Source: Pseudomonadota bacterium
GTDB lineage: Bacteria > Pseudomonadota > Gammaproteobacteria > Steroidobacterales > Steroidobacteraceae
Length of the DNA: 48,817 nucleotides
NCBI GenBank assembly: GCA_018261655.1
Contig: JAGTSG010000009.1
Span: forward strand, 1-48,817
Reading direction: 5' to 3'
Part shown: piece by piece, positions 10,980 through 19,630 of the stretch
Numbering within the stretch: the first letter of the stretch is position 1
Layout of the letters: each line of letters starts with the position of its first letter
Translations under genes and position numbers: made by a program
Notes under the pieces: model-generated
What the model saw: only the letters and a program-made list of their open reading frames with translations
Databases searched by the model: none
Told to the model about the DNA's origin: nothing

Positions 10980-11892
10980 GTCCGTGGCGGCGATGGATCG
11001 CGCGTCCGCGCCGGACCGCCTGTCTGCTTATCAGGCACGCGCCGAGCAGGCGCTGGAGGCCCGACTGCCGGCGCTGACGGCGACCCCCGCGCGGCTGCAC
11101 GCAGCGATGCGCTACGCGACCCTCGGTGCGGGAAAGCGCATCCGGCCGGTGCTGTGCTATCTCGCCGGCGACGCCGTCGGCGTCGCGGCGTCCGAGCTCG
11201 ACGGCCCGGCCGCCGCGGTGGAGATGATCCACGCCTACTCGCTGGTCCACGACGACCTGCCCGCGATGGACGATGACGACCTGCGGCGCGGGCGCCCCAC
11301 CACGCACCGTGCCTTCGACGAGGCGACAGCGATCCTGGCCGGAGATGCCCTGCAGGTCCTCGCCTTCGAGGTGCTGGCGACCGATCCCGGCATGACCCGG
11401 GACCCGGCCGCGAGGATGGAGATGGTGCGGATCCTGGCCCGGGCCAGCGGCACGGCCGGCATGGCCGGCGGCCAGGCGCTCGACCTCGCCGCCGTCGGGC
11501 GCCGGATCACGGTCGCCGAGGTCGAGGACATGCACCGGCGCAAGACGGGTGCGCTGATCGAGGCCAGCATCATGATGGCGGCCGCGTCGCAACCGGCCCT
11601 GCCGTCGCCCCGGCGGGACGCGCTGCAGCGCTACGGCGCGGCCCTCGGCCTCGCCTTCCAGATCGTCGATGACCTGCTCGACGTCGAGGGCGACGCTGCC
11701 ACCGTGGGCAAGCCCGTCCGGGCCGACGCCGCGGCCGACAAACCGACCTTCCCCGCGATCGCCGGCATCGCCGCGGCCAGGTCGCGCGCGTTCGCGCTCC
11801 GGGACCAGGCGATCGCGGCGCTCGCGGCCTTTGGTCCCGATGCCGACGGCCTGCGGGAAGTCACCCATTACATCGTGGAACGCCGGCAGTAG
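10972..11892 (+). CDS. ispA: Polyprenyl synthetase, probably (2E,6E)-farnesyl diphosphate synthase
   Basis: It condenses isopentenyl diphosphate with DMAPP and GPP to farnesyl diphosphate, the precursor of quinone side chains and undecaprenyl phosphate. The all-alpha prenyltransferase motifs are present: [10 protein letters not shown], the first aspartate-rich motif [26 protein letters not shown] and the second motif [13 protein letters not shown]. The start is GTG 10972 overlapping xseB. ATG 10993 would give 299 aa, exactly the E. coli length, and is an equal alternative. The xseB-ispA-dxs order is the standard proteobacterial isoprenoid block. Confidence 0.93.
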   Translation: MTESVAAMDRASAPDRLSAYQARAEQALEARLPALTATPARLHAAMRYATLGAGKRIRPVLCYLAGDAVGVAASELDGPAAAVEMIHAYSLVHDDLPAMDDDDLRRGRPTTHRAFDEATAILAGDALQVLAFEVLATDPGMTRDPAARMEMVRILARASGTAGMAGGQALDLAAVGRRITVAEVEDMHRRKTGALIEASIMMAAASQPALPSPRRDALQRYGAALGLAFQIVDDLLDVEGDAATVGKPVRADAAADKPTFPAIAGIAAARSRAFALRDQAIAALAAFGPDADGLREVTHYIVERRQ

Positions 11893-11912
11893 GGCCGGCC
11901 GCCGCAAACGTT

Positions 11913-11918
11913 TAGACT
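11913..11918 (+). promoter_or_regulatory. -10-like hexamer 6 nt before the dxs start (leaderless candidate)
   Basis: TAGACT is followed by tccccc and then the dxs ATG at 11925. With normal -10 geometry the transcript would begin at the ATG itself. No ribosome site precedes dxs. The same 6-nt spacing occurs at ribH, mltF and xseA. Confidence 0.4.
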
Positions 11919-11924
11919 TCCCCC

Positions 11925-13826
11925 ATGACAGATCCCGGCCGCTATCCGCTGCTCTCGGCGATCGAGTCGCCCGCGGCCCTGCGCGCCCTGCCCGAGTCGG
12001 AGTTGCCGGCGGTCGCCGGCGAACTGCGCGATTTCCTGGTCCACACGGTCAGCCAGCGCGGCGGGCACTTCGCGGCGGGCCTCGGTACCGTCGAGCTGAC
12101 CGTCGCCCTGCACTACGTCTATGACACGCCCCACGACCGGCTCGTGTGGGATGTCGGCCACCAGGCCTACCCGCACAAGGTCCTCACCGGCCGTCGTGAC
12201 CGGCTCGAGACCATCAAGCACAAGGGCGGCCTGGCGCCCTTCCCGACGCGCGCCGAGAGCGTCTACGACACCTTTGGCGTCGGCCACTCCAGCACGTCCA
12301 TCAGCGCGGCCCTCGGCATGGCCATTGCCAACCACCTCGAAGGCGGCGATCGCCGGGTGGTGGCGGTCATCGGCGACGGCGCGATGAGCGCGGGGCTCGC
12401 CTGGGAGGCGCTGAACCATGCCGGCAGCCTCGACGTGGACCTGCTGGTGGTCCTGAACGACAACGACATGTCGATCTCCGAGAACGTCGGCGCGCTGTCG
12501 AACTACCTCGCGCGGCTCCTCTCGGGCAAGGTGTACGGGCATCTGCGCGAGAACTCCAAGAAGGTCCTCAGGCGCATGCCGGCCGCGGCCTGGGAGCTGG
12601 TGCGGCGCTCCGAGGTGCACGCCAAGGGCATGGTCCTGCCCGGCACGCTCTTCGAGGAAATGGGCTTCAACTACATCGGCCCGGTCGACGGCCACGACGT
12701 CGGCTCGCTGGCGACGACGCTGCGCAACATGCGCGGGCTGAAAGGGCCGCAACTGCTGCACGTCGTGACGCAGAAGGGCAAGGGCTACGCGCCGGCGGAG
12801 GCCGACCCGATCAAGTGGCACGGCCCGGGTCCGTTCGACCCGGCGAGCGGCACGATCCGCAAGGAGAAGTCGTCGGGACCCTCCTACTCGCAGGTGTTCG
12901 GCGAGTGGCTCTGCGACATGGCCGAACGCGATTCACGCGTCGTCGGCATCACTCCCGCGATGCGCGAGGGCTCGGGGCTCGTGGAGTTCGAGCGGCGCTT
13001 CCCGGACCGATACTTCGACGTCGCGATCGCCGAGCAGCACGCGATCACGCTGGCCGCGGGCCTCGCCTGCGAGGGACGACGGCCGGTGGTGGCGATCTAC
13101 TCGACCTTCCTGCAGCGCGGCTATGACCAGCTCATCCACGACGTCGCGCTCCAGGGACTTCCGGTCGTGTTTGCGATCGACCGCGGCGGGCTGGTAGGCA
13201 GCGACGGCGCGACGCACCAGGGCGCCTTCGATCTCTCGTACCTGCGTTGCATCCCCAACCTCGTGATCATGGCGCCGGCGGACGAGAACGAGTGCCGGCA
13301 GATGCTGTACACGGCGGCGACCCTCGACCGGCCGGCCGCCGTCCGCTACCCGCGCGGCCAGGGACCGGGCGTGGCGGTCGCGAAGGAAATGACCGCGCTG
13401 CCCGTGGGCAGGGCCGAGCCGCGGCGCGAGGGCCGCAGCGGACTCGCGCTGCTGGCATTCGGGGCCATGGTGGCGGCCGCGGAGCAGCTGGCGGCCGAGT
13501 TCGATGCCACGGTGGTCAACATGCGCTTCGTCAAGCCGCTCGACGTGGCCCGGGTGCTCGAGGTCGCGCGCAGGCACCGCGCCATCGTGACGATCGAGGA
13601 CAACGCCGTGGCCGGCGGCGCCGGCGACGCCGTGATGCAGTGCCTGCAGCAGAACGGCGTGACCCTCCCCAGCCTGTCGCTCGGCATCCCCGACCGGTTC
13701 ATCGAGCACGGGTCGCGCGAGGAGAACCTCGTCGACGCCGGGCTGGACCTCGACAGCCTGCGCGCCGCCGTCCACCGGTTCTGGTCGGGCCGCGCGCAGC
13801 CGCGCGCCGTCCCGGCCGGCGGCTGA
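11925..13826 (+). CDS. dxs: 1-deoxy-D-xylulose-5-phosphate synthase
   Basis: DXS (633 aa) joins pyruvate and glyceraldehyde 3-phosphate, the thiamine-diphosphate-dependent first step of the MEP isoprenoid pathway, also feeding thiamine and pyridoxal. Visible: [20 protein letters not shown] with its catalytic His, [11 protein letters not shown], the ThDP motif [19 protein letters not shown]...LNDNDMSIS, and the transketolase C-half with [19 protein letters not shown]. The length matches E. coli (620). It lies 32 nt after ispA but has its own -10-like hexamer. DXS and the thiL product thiamine diphosphate are functionally linked. Confidence 0.97.
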   Translation: MTDPGRYPLLSAIESPAALRALPESELPAVAGELRDFLVHTVSQRGGHFAAGLGTVELTVALHYVYDTPHDRLVWDVGHQAYPHKVLTGRRDRLETIKHKGGLAPFPTRAESVYDTFGVGHSSTSISAALGMAIANHLEGGDRRVVAVIGDGAMSAGLAWEALNHAGSLDVDLLVVLNDNDMSISENVGALSNYLARLLSGKVYGHLRENSKKVLRRMPAAAWELVRRSEVHAKGMVLPGTLFEEMGFNYIGPVDGHDVGSLATTLRNMRGLKGPQLLHVVTQKGKGYAPAEADPIKWHGPGPFDPASGTIRKEKSSGPSYSQVFGEWLCDMAERDSRVVGITPAMREGSGLVEFERRFPDRYFDVAIAEQHAITLAAGLACEGRRPVVAIYSTFLQRGYDQLIHDVALQGLPVVFAIDRGGLVGSDGATHQGAFDLSYLRCIPNLVIMAPADENECRQMLYTAATLDRPAAVRYPRGQGPGVAVAKEMTALPVGRAEPRREGRSGLALLAFGAMVAAAEQLAAEFDATVVNMRFVKPLDVARVLEVARRHRAIVTIEDNAVAGGAGDAVMQCLQQNGVTLPSLSLGIPDRFIEHGSREENLVDAGLDLDSLRAAVHRFWSGRAQPRAVPAGG

Positions 13827-13862
13827 GGGCGGCGCCGGGCCGGCATTCCGCGCCGATTCTGG

Positions 13863-13935
13863 TATAACAGGGCCCGCATCCGCGCCGCGGCCCCGCCGGG
13901 ATCGGGGGCCGGAGCGACCGGAGGCGAATCGCCTC
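13863..13935 (+). promoter_or_regulatory. folE2 leader: TATAAC -10 candidate and 15-bp dyad
   Basis: TATAAC (13863-13868) is a plausible -10, though no convincing -35 is seen. Downstream are a stem CGGCCCC (13888-13894) with GGGGCCG (13905-13911) and a perfect 7-1-7 dyad, GAGGCGAATCGCCTC (13921-13935), ending 17 nt before the ATG. The dyad could be an operator or an RNA hairpin. It does not resemble a Zur box or a riboswitch that I know. Confidence 0.35.
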
Positions 13936-13952
13936 GCGACACCGGGACCTTC

Positions 13953-14801
13953 ATGACCACCGCGACCGTCAGCAAACCCGCCACCGCCGGCATCGAGGAC
14001 GTCCAGGGACGGGCCGACACCCGCCGCATCCCGATCGACAAGGTGGGCATCAGGGAGGTCTCCCACCCGGTGCGCATCAAGGACCGCGCGGGCGGCGAAC
14101 AGCACACGATCGCCACGTTCAGCATGTACGTGCACCTGCCCCACGACTTCAAGGGGACGCACATGTCGCGCTTCGTCGAGGTCCTCCACCGCCACGAGCG
14201 CGAGATCTCGGTCGACTCGTTCAGGACGATGCTCGCCGAGATGACGGACTACCTCGATTCGGAGGCCGGCCACATCGAGATGTCCTTCCCGTACTTCGTC
14301 ATGAAGCGCGCGCCGGTGAGCGGCGTCGAGAGCCTGATGGACTACCGCGCCTGCCTGATCGGCGAGCACAGGCGCGGCGACACGCAGATGTGGCTCAAGG
14401 TCACGGTGCCGGTGACCAGCCTCTGTCCCTGCTCGAAGGGCATCAGCGACTACGGCGCGCACAACCAGCGCTCGCACGTCACGATCACCGCGCGCCTCAA
14501 CAGCCATGTGTGGATCGAGGAGCTGATCGACGTCGCGGAGCAGGAGGCGTCCTGCGAGCTCTACGGGATCCTGAAGCGCCCGGACGAGAAGTACGTGACC
14601 GAGAAGGCCTACGACAACCCGAAGTTCGTCGAGGACCTCGTCAGGGACATCGCCGTGCGCCTCAACGCCGATGCCCGGGTGGACGCCTACGCCGTCGAGG
14701 CGGAGAACTTCGAGTCCATCCACAACCACTCGGCGTACGCGCTGGTGGAGACCGACAAGCGGGCGGACCGCAGCCCGCGACCGGCGGGCGTCAGCCGCTG
14801 A
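13953..14801 (+). CDS. folE2: GTP cyclohydrolase I, type IB (FolE2/COG1469)
   Basis: FolE2 (282 aa) converts GTP to dihydroneopterin triphosphate, the first step of folate and queuosine synthesis. It is the metal-flexible alternative to zinc-dependent FolE. The diagnostic stretch is [20 protein letters not shown] with the metal-ligand/catalytic cysteine; [21 protein letters not shown] and [12 protein letters not shown] (with the conserved Glu and His) also fit. It follows dxs after 126 nt and overlaps the convergent kinase gene by 11 bp at the 3' ends. In several bacteria FolE2 is induced by zinc limitation; I see no clear Zur site here. Confidence 0.95.
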   Translation: MTTATVSKPATAGIEDVQGRADTRRIPIDKVGIREVSHPVRIKDRAGGEQHTIATFSMYVHLPHDFKGTHMSRFVEVLHRHEREISVDSFRTMLAEMTDYLDSEAGHIEMSFPYFVMKRAPVSGVESLMDYRACLIGEHRRGDTQMWLKVTVPVTSLCPCSKGISDYGAHNQRSHVTITARLNSHVWIEELIDVAEQEASCELYGILKRPDEKYVTEKAYDNPKFVEDLVRDIAVRLNADARVDAYAVEAENFESIHNHSAYALVETDKRADRSPRPAGVSR

Positions 14802-16197
14802 CGGCCGCGGCGGCTTCGCCGCCCTGCAGGCGCGAGATCAGCGACTTCAGGAACACCTTGTTGAAGCGCAGCTGGCAGGACGTCGACGCCTGCTCGAGCA
14901 GCGTCGAGGTCACCTGCAGGATGGTGACGTCGCCCTCCGCCGAGATCGACGCCTGCCTCTTGGCGCCGCGCACGTAGCTCGTCTCGCCGAAGCAGCTCCC
15001 GGTGTCGAGACGGCCGACCGCGCGCCCGTTGCGGCCGACGGTGCAGCGCCCGGACACGATGACGTAGAAGCGGTCGTCGATCGCGCCCTCCTTCACGATC
15101 TCCTCGCCGGCGGCGTAGTGGTGCCAGCTGGCGGCGCGCAGCACCTCCCAGATCTCGGCGGAGGAGAAGTCGTGGAAGAAGGACAGCTTGCGCAGGACGC
15201 CGAAGTGCTCCTGCCGGTCGATCTTGTCGGCCTGGCTGCGCAGCTGCGAGTGCACGCGCGCCAGTGCGCCGGCGAACTCCAGGCCGTTCCTGAAGCGCGA
15301 GGCCGGGTCCTTGTGCATGGCGCGGCCGATCACTTCCTCGAGTTCCGGCGGCACGTCCTTGCGCAGCGTGTGAATGGGCGCGGGCGTCGCGTAGACGATC
15401 TGGTGCAGGAGCTTGGCCAGCGTGCCGGCGCGGAACGGCCGGAACCCGGTCAGCAGCTCGTACATGACCGCGCCCAGCGAGTAGAGGTCGGACTGGCCGG
15501 TGAGCTCGAGCGACTGCACCTGCTCCGGCGACATGTAACTCGGGCTGCCCGCGATGCCCTCGATGCGCGAGATGTCGAGGTTGCTGAGGATGGCGATCCC
15601 GAAGTCGATGACGCGCAGGTCGCTGTCCGTGGTCAGCATCAGGTTGCTGGGCTTGACGTCACGGTGGATGACGCCGCGCGAGTGCGCATAGTGCAGCGCC
15701 TTGGCGCACTTGAACATGATGCCGACGACGTCGTCGACCGGCAGCAGGTTGTCCGGCCGCGTGTAGGCGGCCAGCGTGCGCGCGCCGTGCACGAACTCGG
15801 TCACGATGTAGTAGAGGCCGCCCTCCTCGCCCGCGTCGTAGGTCGGCATGATGTTCGGGTGCTGGAGCATGCCGACCATGTGCGCTTCCGACAGGAACAT
15901 CTTGCGCGCCATGCGGGCCCGGTCCGCGTCGTCCTCGGCGCCGGCCGTGTAGACCTTGATCGCGACGTCGCGCCGGTAGAAGGGATCGTGGGACAGGTAG
16001 ACGGTGCCGGTCGACCCGCGACCGACCTCGCGGATGATCTCGTATTTGCCGAGGCGCTCGGGCGCGGCGGGCTGGAGGCCGGCCGAGGCCGGCCGCAGGA
16101 TGGGAAGCGTGGCGTTCAAGTCGAAGCGGCCCTCTGCTGCCGACGGCGCCCGTTGACGGACGCCCCCCGGCGTTCGACCCGAAGGATATTCAGTCAA
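14791..16197 (-). CDS. Serine/threonine protein kinase fused to a C-terminal cyclic-nucleotide-binding domain
   Basis: This 468-aa Hanks-type kinase has a Gly loop GRGSTGTVY (59-67), VAIKVY with Lys81, HRDVKPSN (178-185), DFG (198-200) and SPSYMSPEQ as activation-segment end. The C-terminal part (about 330-450) is a Crp/PKA-type cNMP-binding domain. Its phosphate-binding cassette, [16 protein letters not shown], has the FGE and R-x-A residues needed for ligand binding. No membrane segment is seen, so it is cytoplasmic. The layout resembles a single-chain, ligand-gated kinase like PKG, with the order reversed. The start is TTG 16197 (GGAG about 11 nt upstream), 52 nt after thiL; a later TTG near residue 27 is possible. 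The substrate is unknown. Confidence 0.85.
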   Translation of the reverse strand: MTEYPSGRTPGGVRQRAPSAAEGRFDLNATLPILRPASAGLQPAAPERLGKYEIIREVGRGSTGTVYLSHDPFYRRDVAIKVYTAGAEDDADRARMARKMFLSEAHMVGMLQHPNIMPTYDAGEEGGLYYIVTEFVHGARTLAAYTRPDNLLPVDDVVGIMFKCAKALHYAHSRGVIHRDVKPSNLMLTTDSDLRVIDFGIAILSNLDISRIEGIAGSPSYMSPEQVQSLELTGQSDLYSLGAVMYELLTGFRPFRAGTLAKLLHQIVYATPAPIHTLRKDVPPELEEVIGRAMHKDPASRFRNGLEFAGALARVHSQLRSQADKIDRQEHFGVLRKLSFFHDFSSAEIWEVLRAASWHHYAAGEEIVKEGAIDDRFYVIVSGRCTVGRNGRAVGRLDTGSCFGETSYVRGAKRQASISAEGDVTILQVTSTLLEQASTSCQLRFNKVFLKSLISRLQGGEAAAAVSG

Positions 16198-16249
16198 ATA
16201 GGGCGGACTCCGTGAACCAGGTCCCGCTTCTCCGGGACCCCGGCGGCGC

Positions 16250-17206
16250 TCAGCCGAAGTGGTCGAATCCGTGAAGCGCGTCTCGATCCAGGGCGTCGCC
16301 GTCGAGGGTGAGGCCGTAGCCTGCAGCCATCGTCCCGATGCGGGTCAGCGCCACGCCTGCGCCGCGCTCGAGCGGCGCGGCATCGGTGCCCGGCGGCAGG
16401 GTGAAGAGCAGCTCGTAGTCGTCGCCGCCGGTGAGGACGAAGCGCCGGGCCGCCTCCGGATCGACGGCCGAGCGCAGCGCAGCGGAGCGCGGCAGGCAGG
16501 TCGAGTCGACTCGTGCCGCGACCCCGCTCGCCGCGCACAGCTTGCCGAGGTCGCCGGCCAGCCCATCGGACACGTCGATGCACGCGGTGGCGACCCCGCG
16601 CAGGACCAGGCCCAGCGGCACGCGCGGCTCGGGCCGGGTGAAGCGCCTCACCAGCGCCTCGATCACCTCGGCCGGCGCCTCCAGCCGGCCGGTGAGCGCG
16701 GCGAGCCCGGCTGCCGCATCCCCTGGCGTGCCGCTCACCCACACCTCGTCGCCCGGCCGCGCGCCCGTGCGGCGCAGGGCCTGGCCGGGTGGCACGAATC
16801 CGGCGATCGCGACGGTCGCGGTCAGCGGCCCGGCGGTGGTGTCACCGCCCACGACCTGGACGCCGCAACGACGCGCCAGCTCGTGCAGGCCGCCGCTGAA
16901 CCCGCGCAGCCACTCGGGCTCGGCGCGCGGCAGGGTCAGGGTCAGCAGCGCCCAGGCGGGCTCCGCGCCCATGGCGGCCATGTCGCTGAGGTTCACCGCC
17001 AGGACCCGGTGGCCGATGTCCTCGGGCGACAGTGACGCCGGGAAGTGGATCCCCTCGACGATGGTGTCGGCCGCGAGGGCCAGCTCGAGTCCCGCCGGCG
17101 GCCGCACCAGCGCGGCGTCGTCGCCGACCCCGAGCAGCACGTCGTCGCGCCGCGCGCCCAGGCGGCTCAGGTAGCGGTCGATCAGTTCGAACTCGGAGAG
17201 CGGCAT
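16250..17206 (-). CDS. thiL: Thiamine-monophosphate kinase
   Basis: ThiL (318 aa) phosphorylates thiamine monophosphate to the coenzyme thiamine diphosphate. The AIR-synthase/PurM fold is recognisable: FELIDRYLSRL, LLGVGDDAALV, LALAADTIVEGIHF, VNLSDMAAMGAEPAWALLTL, VVGGDTTAGPLTATVAIAG and ACIDVSDGLAGDL with metal-binding aspartates, then LTGGDDYELLFTL. It is 16 nt after nusB, the normal nusB-thiL coupling. The usual next gene, pgpA, is absent; the kinase gene takes its place. Confidence 0.96.
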   Translation of the reverse strand: MPLSEFELIDRYLSRLGARRDDVLLGVGDDAALVRPPAGLELALAADTIVEGIHFPASLSPEDIGHRVLAVNLSDMAAMGAEPAWALLTLTLPRAEPEWLRGFSGGLHELARRCGVQVVGGDTTAGPLTATVAIAGFVPPGQALRRTGARPGDEVWVSGTPGDAAAGLAALTGRLEAPAEVIEALVRRFTRPEPRVPLGLVLRGVATACIDVSDGLAGDLGKLCAASGVAARVDSTCLPRSAALRSAVDPEAARRFVLTGGDDYELLFTLPPGTDAAPLERGAGVALTRIGTMAAGYGLTLDGDALDRDALHGFDHFG

Positions 17207-17222
17207 GGCGGCCGCGGGCCCG

Positions 17223-17669
17223 TCAGGCCGCGCCGCGCTCGGGGGCGCGATGGGTCATCGAGGCGCGGTCCAGGACCGCATTGACGAACTTGTGGCCGTC
17301 GGTCGCGCCGAAGCGCTTGGCGAGCTCGACCGACTCGTTGATGACCACGCGATACGGCACGTCGCGCCGCCTCATGAGTTCCCACAGGCCGAGCAGCAGG
17401 ATCGCGTGCTCGACGGGATCGAGCTGGCCCGGCGGGATCTCGCCGTGCCGCGCCAGCTCGGCATCGAGCCCGTCCCGCCCCTCGGCCACCTGCATCAGGG
17501 CCTCGCGGAAGTACGCCGCGTCGGCCTGGCCGAATTCCGGCTGTGCGGCGAACTGCTGGTAGACGTCCTGCCAGGGCTGGCCCGTGAGCTGCCACTGGTA
17601 GAGGGCCTGCATCAGCTGGCGGCGGGCCGCGCTGCGCGCCCGCGTCGCAAGTTGACGCGGCGTGGCCAT
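17223..17669 (-). CDS. nusB: Transcription antitermination factor NusB
   Basis: NusB (148 aa) pairs with NusE (S10) on boxA RNA to prevent Rho termination in rRNA operons. Signatures are ARRQLMQALYQWQLTG near the N-terminus, VEHAILLLGLWELMRRRDVPYRVVINESVELAKRFG and GHKFVNAVLDR at the C-terminus. Its ATG abuts the ribH stop (TGAATG), so it is translationally coupled to riboflavin synthesis genes as in most proteobacteria. Confidence 0.96.
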   Translation of the reverse strand: MATPRQLATRARSAARRQLMQALYQWQLTGQPWQDVYQQFAAQPEFGQADAAYFREALMQVAEGRDGLDAELARHGEIPPGQLDPVEHAILLLGLWELMRRRDVPYRVVINESVELAKRFGATDGHKFVNAVLDRASMTHRAPERGAA

Positions 17670-18146
17670 TCAGGCTTCCAGTCGGCGCAGCAGGTTGACC
17701 AGCTCGAGGGCGCTGGCGGCCGCGTCGGAGCCCTTGTTGCCTGCTTTGCCGCCGGCACGGTCGATGGCCTGCTCCGTGTTCTCGGTCGTCAGCACGCCAA
17801 AGGCAACGGGCACGCCGGTCTCGGCCGAGACACGCGAGAGTCCCGCGGCGCACTCGCCGGCGACGTGCTCGTAGTGGGAAGTCTGCCCGCGGATCACCGC
17901 ACCCACGGCAATGATCGCGTCGTAGCGCCGGCCGAGCGCGAGCCTGCGGGCCACCAGCGGCATGTCGTAGGCGCCCGGCACCCTGACGATGTCGATCTGC
18001 TTGTCCGACGCCCCGTGCCGGCGCAGCGTGTCCAGCGCGCCGCGCACCAGCGCCTCGACCACGAACTCGTTGAAGCGCGAGGCCAGGATCACGAAACGCA
18101 GGTCGCGCGCCTGCAGGTCGCCCTCGATGACGCGTGGAGTGTCCAT
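17670..18146 (-). CDS. ribH: 6,7-dimethyl-8-ribityllumazine synthase
   Basis: RibH (158 aa) condenses the RibB product, 3,4-dihydroxy-2-butanone 4-phosphate, with the aminoribityl-pyrimidine made through RibD to form lumazine. RibE then dismutates it to riboflavin. Visible motifs are ILASRFNEFV, VPGAYDMPLVARRLA, AVGAVIRGQTSHYEHVAGE (catalytic His region), VPVAFGVLTTENTEQAIDRAG and NKGSDAA. ATG 18146 is chosen by family length; a TATACT hexamer lies exactly 6 nt before it and no ribosome site is seen. A palindromic element separates it from ribB. Confidence 0.96.
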   Translation of the reverse strand: MDTPRVIEGDLQARDLRFVILASRFNEFVVEALVRGALDTLRRHGASDKQIDIVRVPGAYDMPLVARRLALGRRYDAIIAVGAVIRGQTSHYEHVAGECAAGLSRVSAETGVPVAFGVLTTENTEQAIDRAGGKAGNKGSDAAASALELVNLLRRLEA

Positions 18147-18152
18147 CCGGGA

Positions 18153-18158
18153 AGTATA
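18153..18158 (-). promoter_or_regulatory. -10-like hexamer 6 nt before the ribH start (leaderless candidate)
   Basis: On the minus strand TATACT (5/6 match) is followed by tcccgg and the ribH ATG. A transcript from it would start at the ATG. It would give ribH-nusB-thiL expression independent of ribB. Confidence 0.4.
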
Positions 18159-18168
18159 CCAAGCGAGG

Positions 18169-18239
18169 GAGGGGCCAGACCCCACTCTGTCCCGCGAGGG
18201 GCCAGGCCCTTCCGGGGACAAAGTGGGGTCTGACCCCTC
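18169..18239. repeat. Palindromic repeat with GGGGTCAGACCCC-type arms
   Basis: The 26-nt arms (18169-18194 and 18214-18239) are inverted repeats with 24/26 matches, around a GC-rich centre. It occupies the whole ribB-ribH gap. The AGGGGTCAGACCCCACTTTGTCCC type of sequence recurs in many proteobacterial genomes near REP-associated (RAYT) transposases (from memory, not searched). No transposase gene is present here. Confidence 0.6.
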
Positions 18240-18240
18240 T

Positions 18241-19347
18241 TCAGTCGACGTACTCTGTGATCTCGAGGCCGAAGGCCGAGATGCCGGACATCTGCTTCGG
18301 CGCCGAGAGCACGCGCATCCGCGTCACGCCCAGGTCCTGCAGGATCTGGGCGCCGATGCCGTAGGTCCGCAGCACCGTGCCGCCCTGCTGCGACGCCGCC
18401 GGGGCGGCTCCGCCGCGCTCGAGCGCCTGGACCGACTCCATGATCTCGCGCGCCAGCTCGTGCTGGCGCAGGATGATGACGACGCCGGAGGGCTCCTCCG
18501 AGATGCGCTCCATCACGCCACGCAGCGTCCAGCCGGCCACCTCGCCCCGGACACCGATGACGTCCCGCAGCGTCTCGAGCAGGTGCACGCGCACGAGCGG
18601 CGGCGCCGGCCCCGCGAGTTCTCCCCGGACCAGTGCCACGTGCACGGTCCGGTGGACGTGGTCCTCGTACCAGCACATGCGAAACGGGCCGAAGTCGGTG
18701 TCCACGGCCTGGTCGGAAATGCGCTCGACCGACCGCTCCTTGTGCAGCCGGTAGCGGATCAGGTCAGCGATGGTGCCGATCTTGAGTCCGTGCGCGGCGG
18801 CAAAGTGCTGGAGCTCGGGCCGGCGGGCCATCGTGCCGTCCTCGTTCAGGATCTCCACGATCACCGCGGCGGGCTCGAATCCCGCCAGCCGCGCCAGGTC
18901 GCAGCCCGCCTCCGTGTGACCAGCCCGCGTCAGGACGCCGCCGGGCTGCGCCATCAACGGAAAGACGTGCCCTGGCTGGCGCAGGTCCTCCGGCCGCGCA
19001 TCACGTGTCACGGCCGTCCGCACCGTGTGCGCGCGGTCATACGCGGAAATGCCGGTGGTGACCCCTTCGGCCGCCTCGATGCTGACGGTGAAGTTGGTCG
19101 AATGCCCGAGGTCGGTCTCGCTGACCATCAGCGGCAGGCGCAACTGCCGGCACCGTTCGCGGGTGAGCGTCAGGCAGATCAGCCCGCGCCCGTAGCGGGC
19201 CATGAAATTGACGTCCTCGGGGCGCACCATCTCGGCGGCCATGACCAGGTCACCCTCGTTCTCGCGCGCCTCGTCGTCCATGACGATGACCATGCGTCCG
19301 CAACGCAGTTCCTCGATCAGTTCCTCGACGCTGTTCAGCTGGGTCAT
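18241..19347 (-). CDS. ribB: 3,4-dihydroxy-2-butanone-4-phosphate synthase with degenerate GTP cyclohydrolase II half (RibBX-like)
   Basis: This 368-aa protein makes dihydroxybutanone phosphate from ribulose 5-phosphate. The RibB half (1-200) is intact: VIVMDDEARENEGDLVMAAE, MARYGRGLICL, TNFTVSIEAAEGVTTGISA and RAGHTEAGCDLARLAG. The RibA-like half (about 210-368) has lost the zinc cysteines: where RibA has RVHSECLTGD...RCDCG, this protein has RVHLLETLRDVIGVRGEVAG. It cannot be a normal GTP cyclohydrolase II, so a separate RibA is needed elsewhere. This matches the RibBX variant known from Proteobacteria. ATG 19347 begins the conserved MTQLNSVEELIEELRCGR. Confidence 0.92.
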   Translation of the reverse strand: MTQLNSVEELIEELRCGRMVIVMDDEARENEGDLVMAAEMVRPEDVNFMARYGRGLICLTLTRERCRQLRLPLMVSETDLGHSTNFTVSIEAAEGVTTGISAYDRAHTVRTAVTRDARPEDLRQPGHVFPLMAQPGGVLTRAGHTEAGCDLARLAGFEPAAVIVEILNEDGTMARRPELQHFAAAHGLKIGTIADLIRYRLHKERSVERISDQAVDTDFGPFRMCWYEDHVHRTVHVALVRGELAGPAPPLVRVHLLETLRDVIGVRGEVAGWTLRGVMERISEEPSGVVIILRQHELAREIMESVQALERGGAAPAASQQGGTVLRTYGIGAQILQDLGVTRMRVLSAPKQMSGISAFGLEITEYVD

Positions 19348-19509
19348 GTCGTCTCGATCCCGATGGCGCGGCGCGCGGGTCGGCGGGCCGCCGCTGGAGA
19401 AGCAGGACTTTACGGCGTTTGCCCCCGGTCGCGCCACGCCTTTGCAGCGGGGCCGGCGGTCGCCCGGGCGCTTCGCCGGGCGCAGGCCGGCTGCGCCGCG
19501 CGCTAGGCG

Positions 19510-19599
19510 TTCCCTGCAATGTCCGCCGGACGATGCGAATGGCGCGCATGGCGCGCCGGCGCCACCATTCCCGGTGCAGCCGGGGCCGGCTGCAGGGAA
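19510..19599 (+). promoter_or_regulatory. Structured leader upstream of hsp20
   Basis: TTCCCTGCA (19510-19518) is a perfect 9-bp inverted match to TGCAGGGAA (19591-19599). Between them GCAGCCGG (19576-19583) can pair with CCGGCTGC (19586-19593), sharing bases with the outer stem, so the two foldings exclude each other. The ribosome sites AGGAGG (19601-19607 region) and GGAGGG (19621-19626) follow. This may be a heat-responsive RNA leader (inference). The 283-bp gap must also hold the ribB promoter on the other strand; I could not place it or a sigma-32 site. Confidence 0.3.
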
Positions 19600-19630
19600 T
19601 CAGGAGGTCCTGTCCAACCAGGAGGGAACC

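Noticed and set aside
18241-19347. Bifunctional RibBA
   Set aside because: The zinc cysteines and catalytic surroundings of the RibA half are missing.
19348-19630. FMN riboswitch upstream of ribB
   Set aside because: None of the conserved RFN-element blocks is present on either strand.
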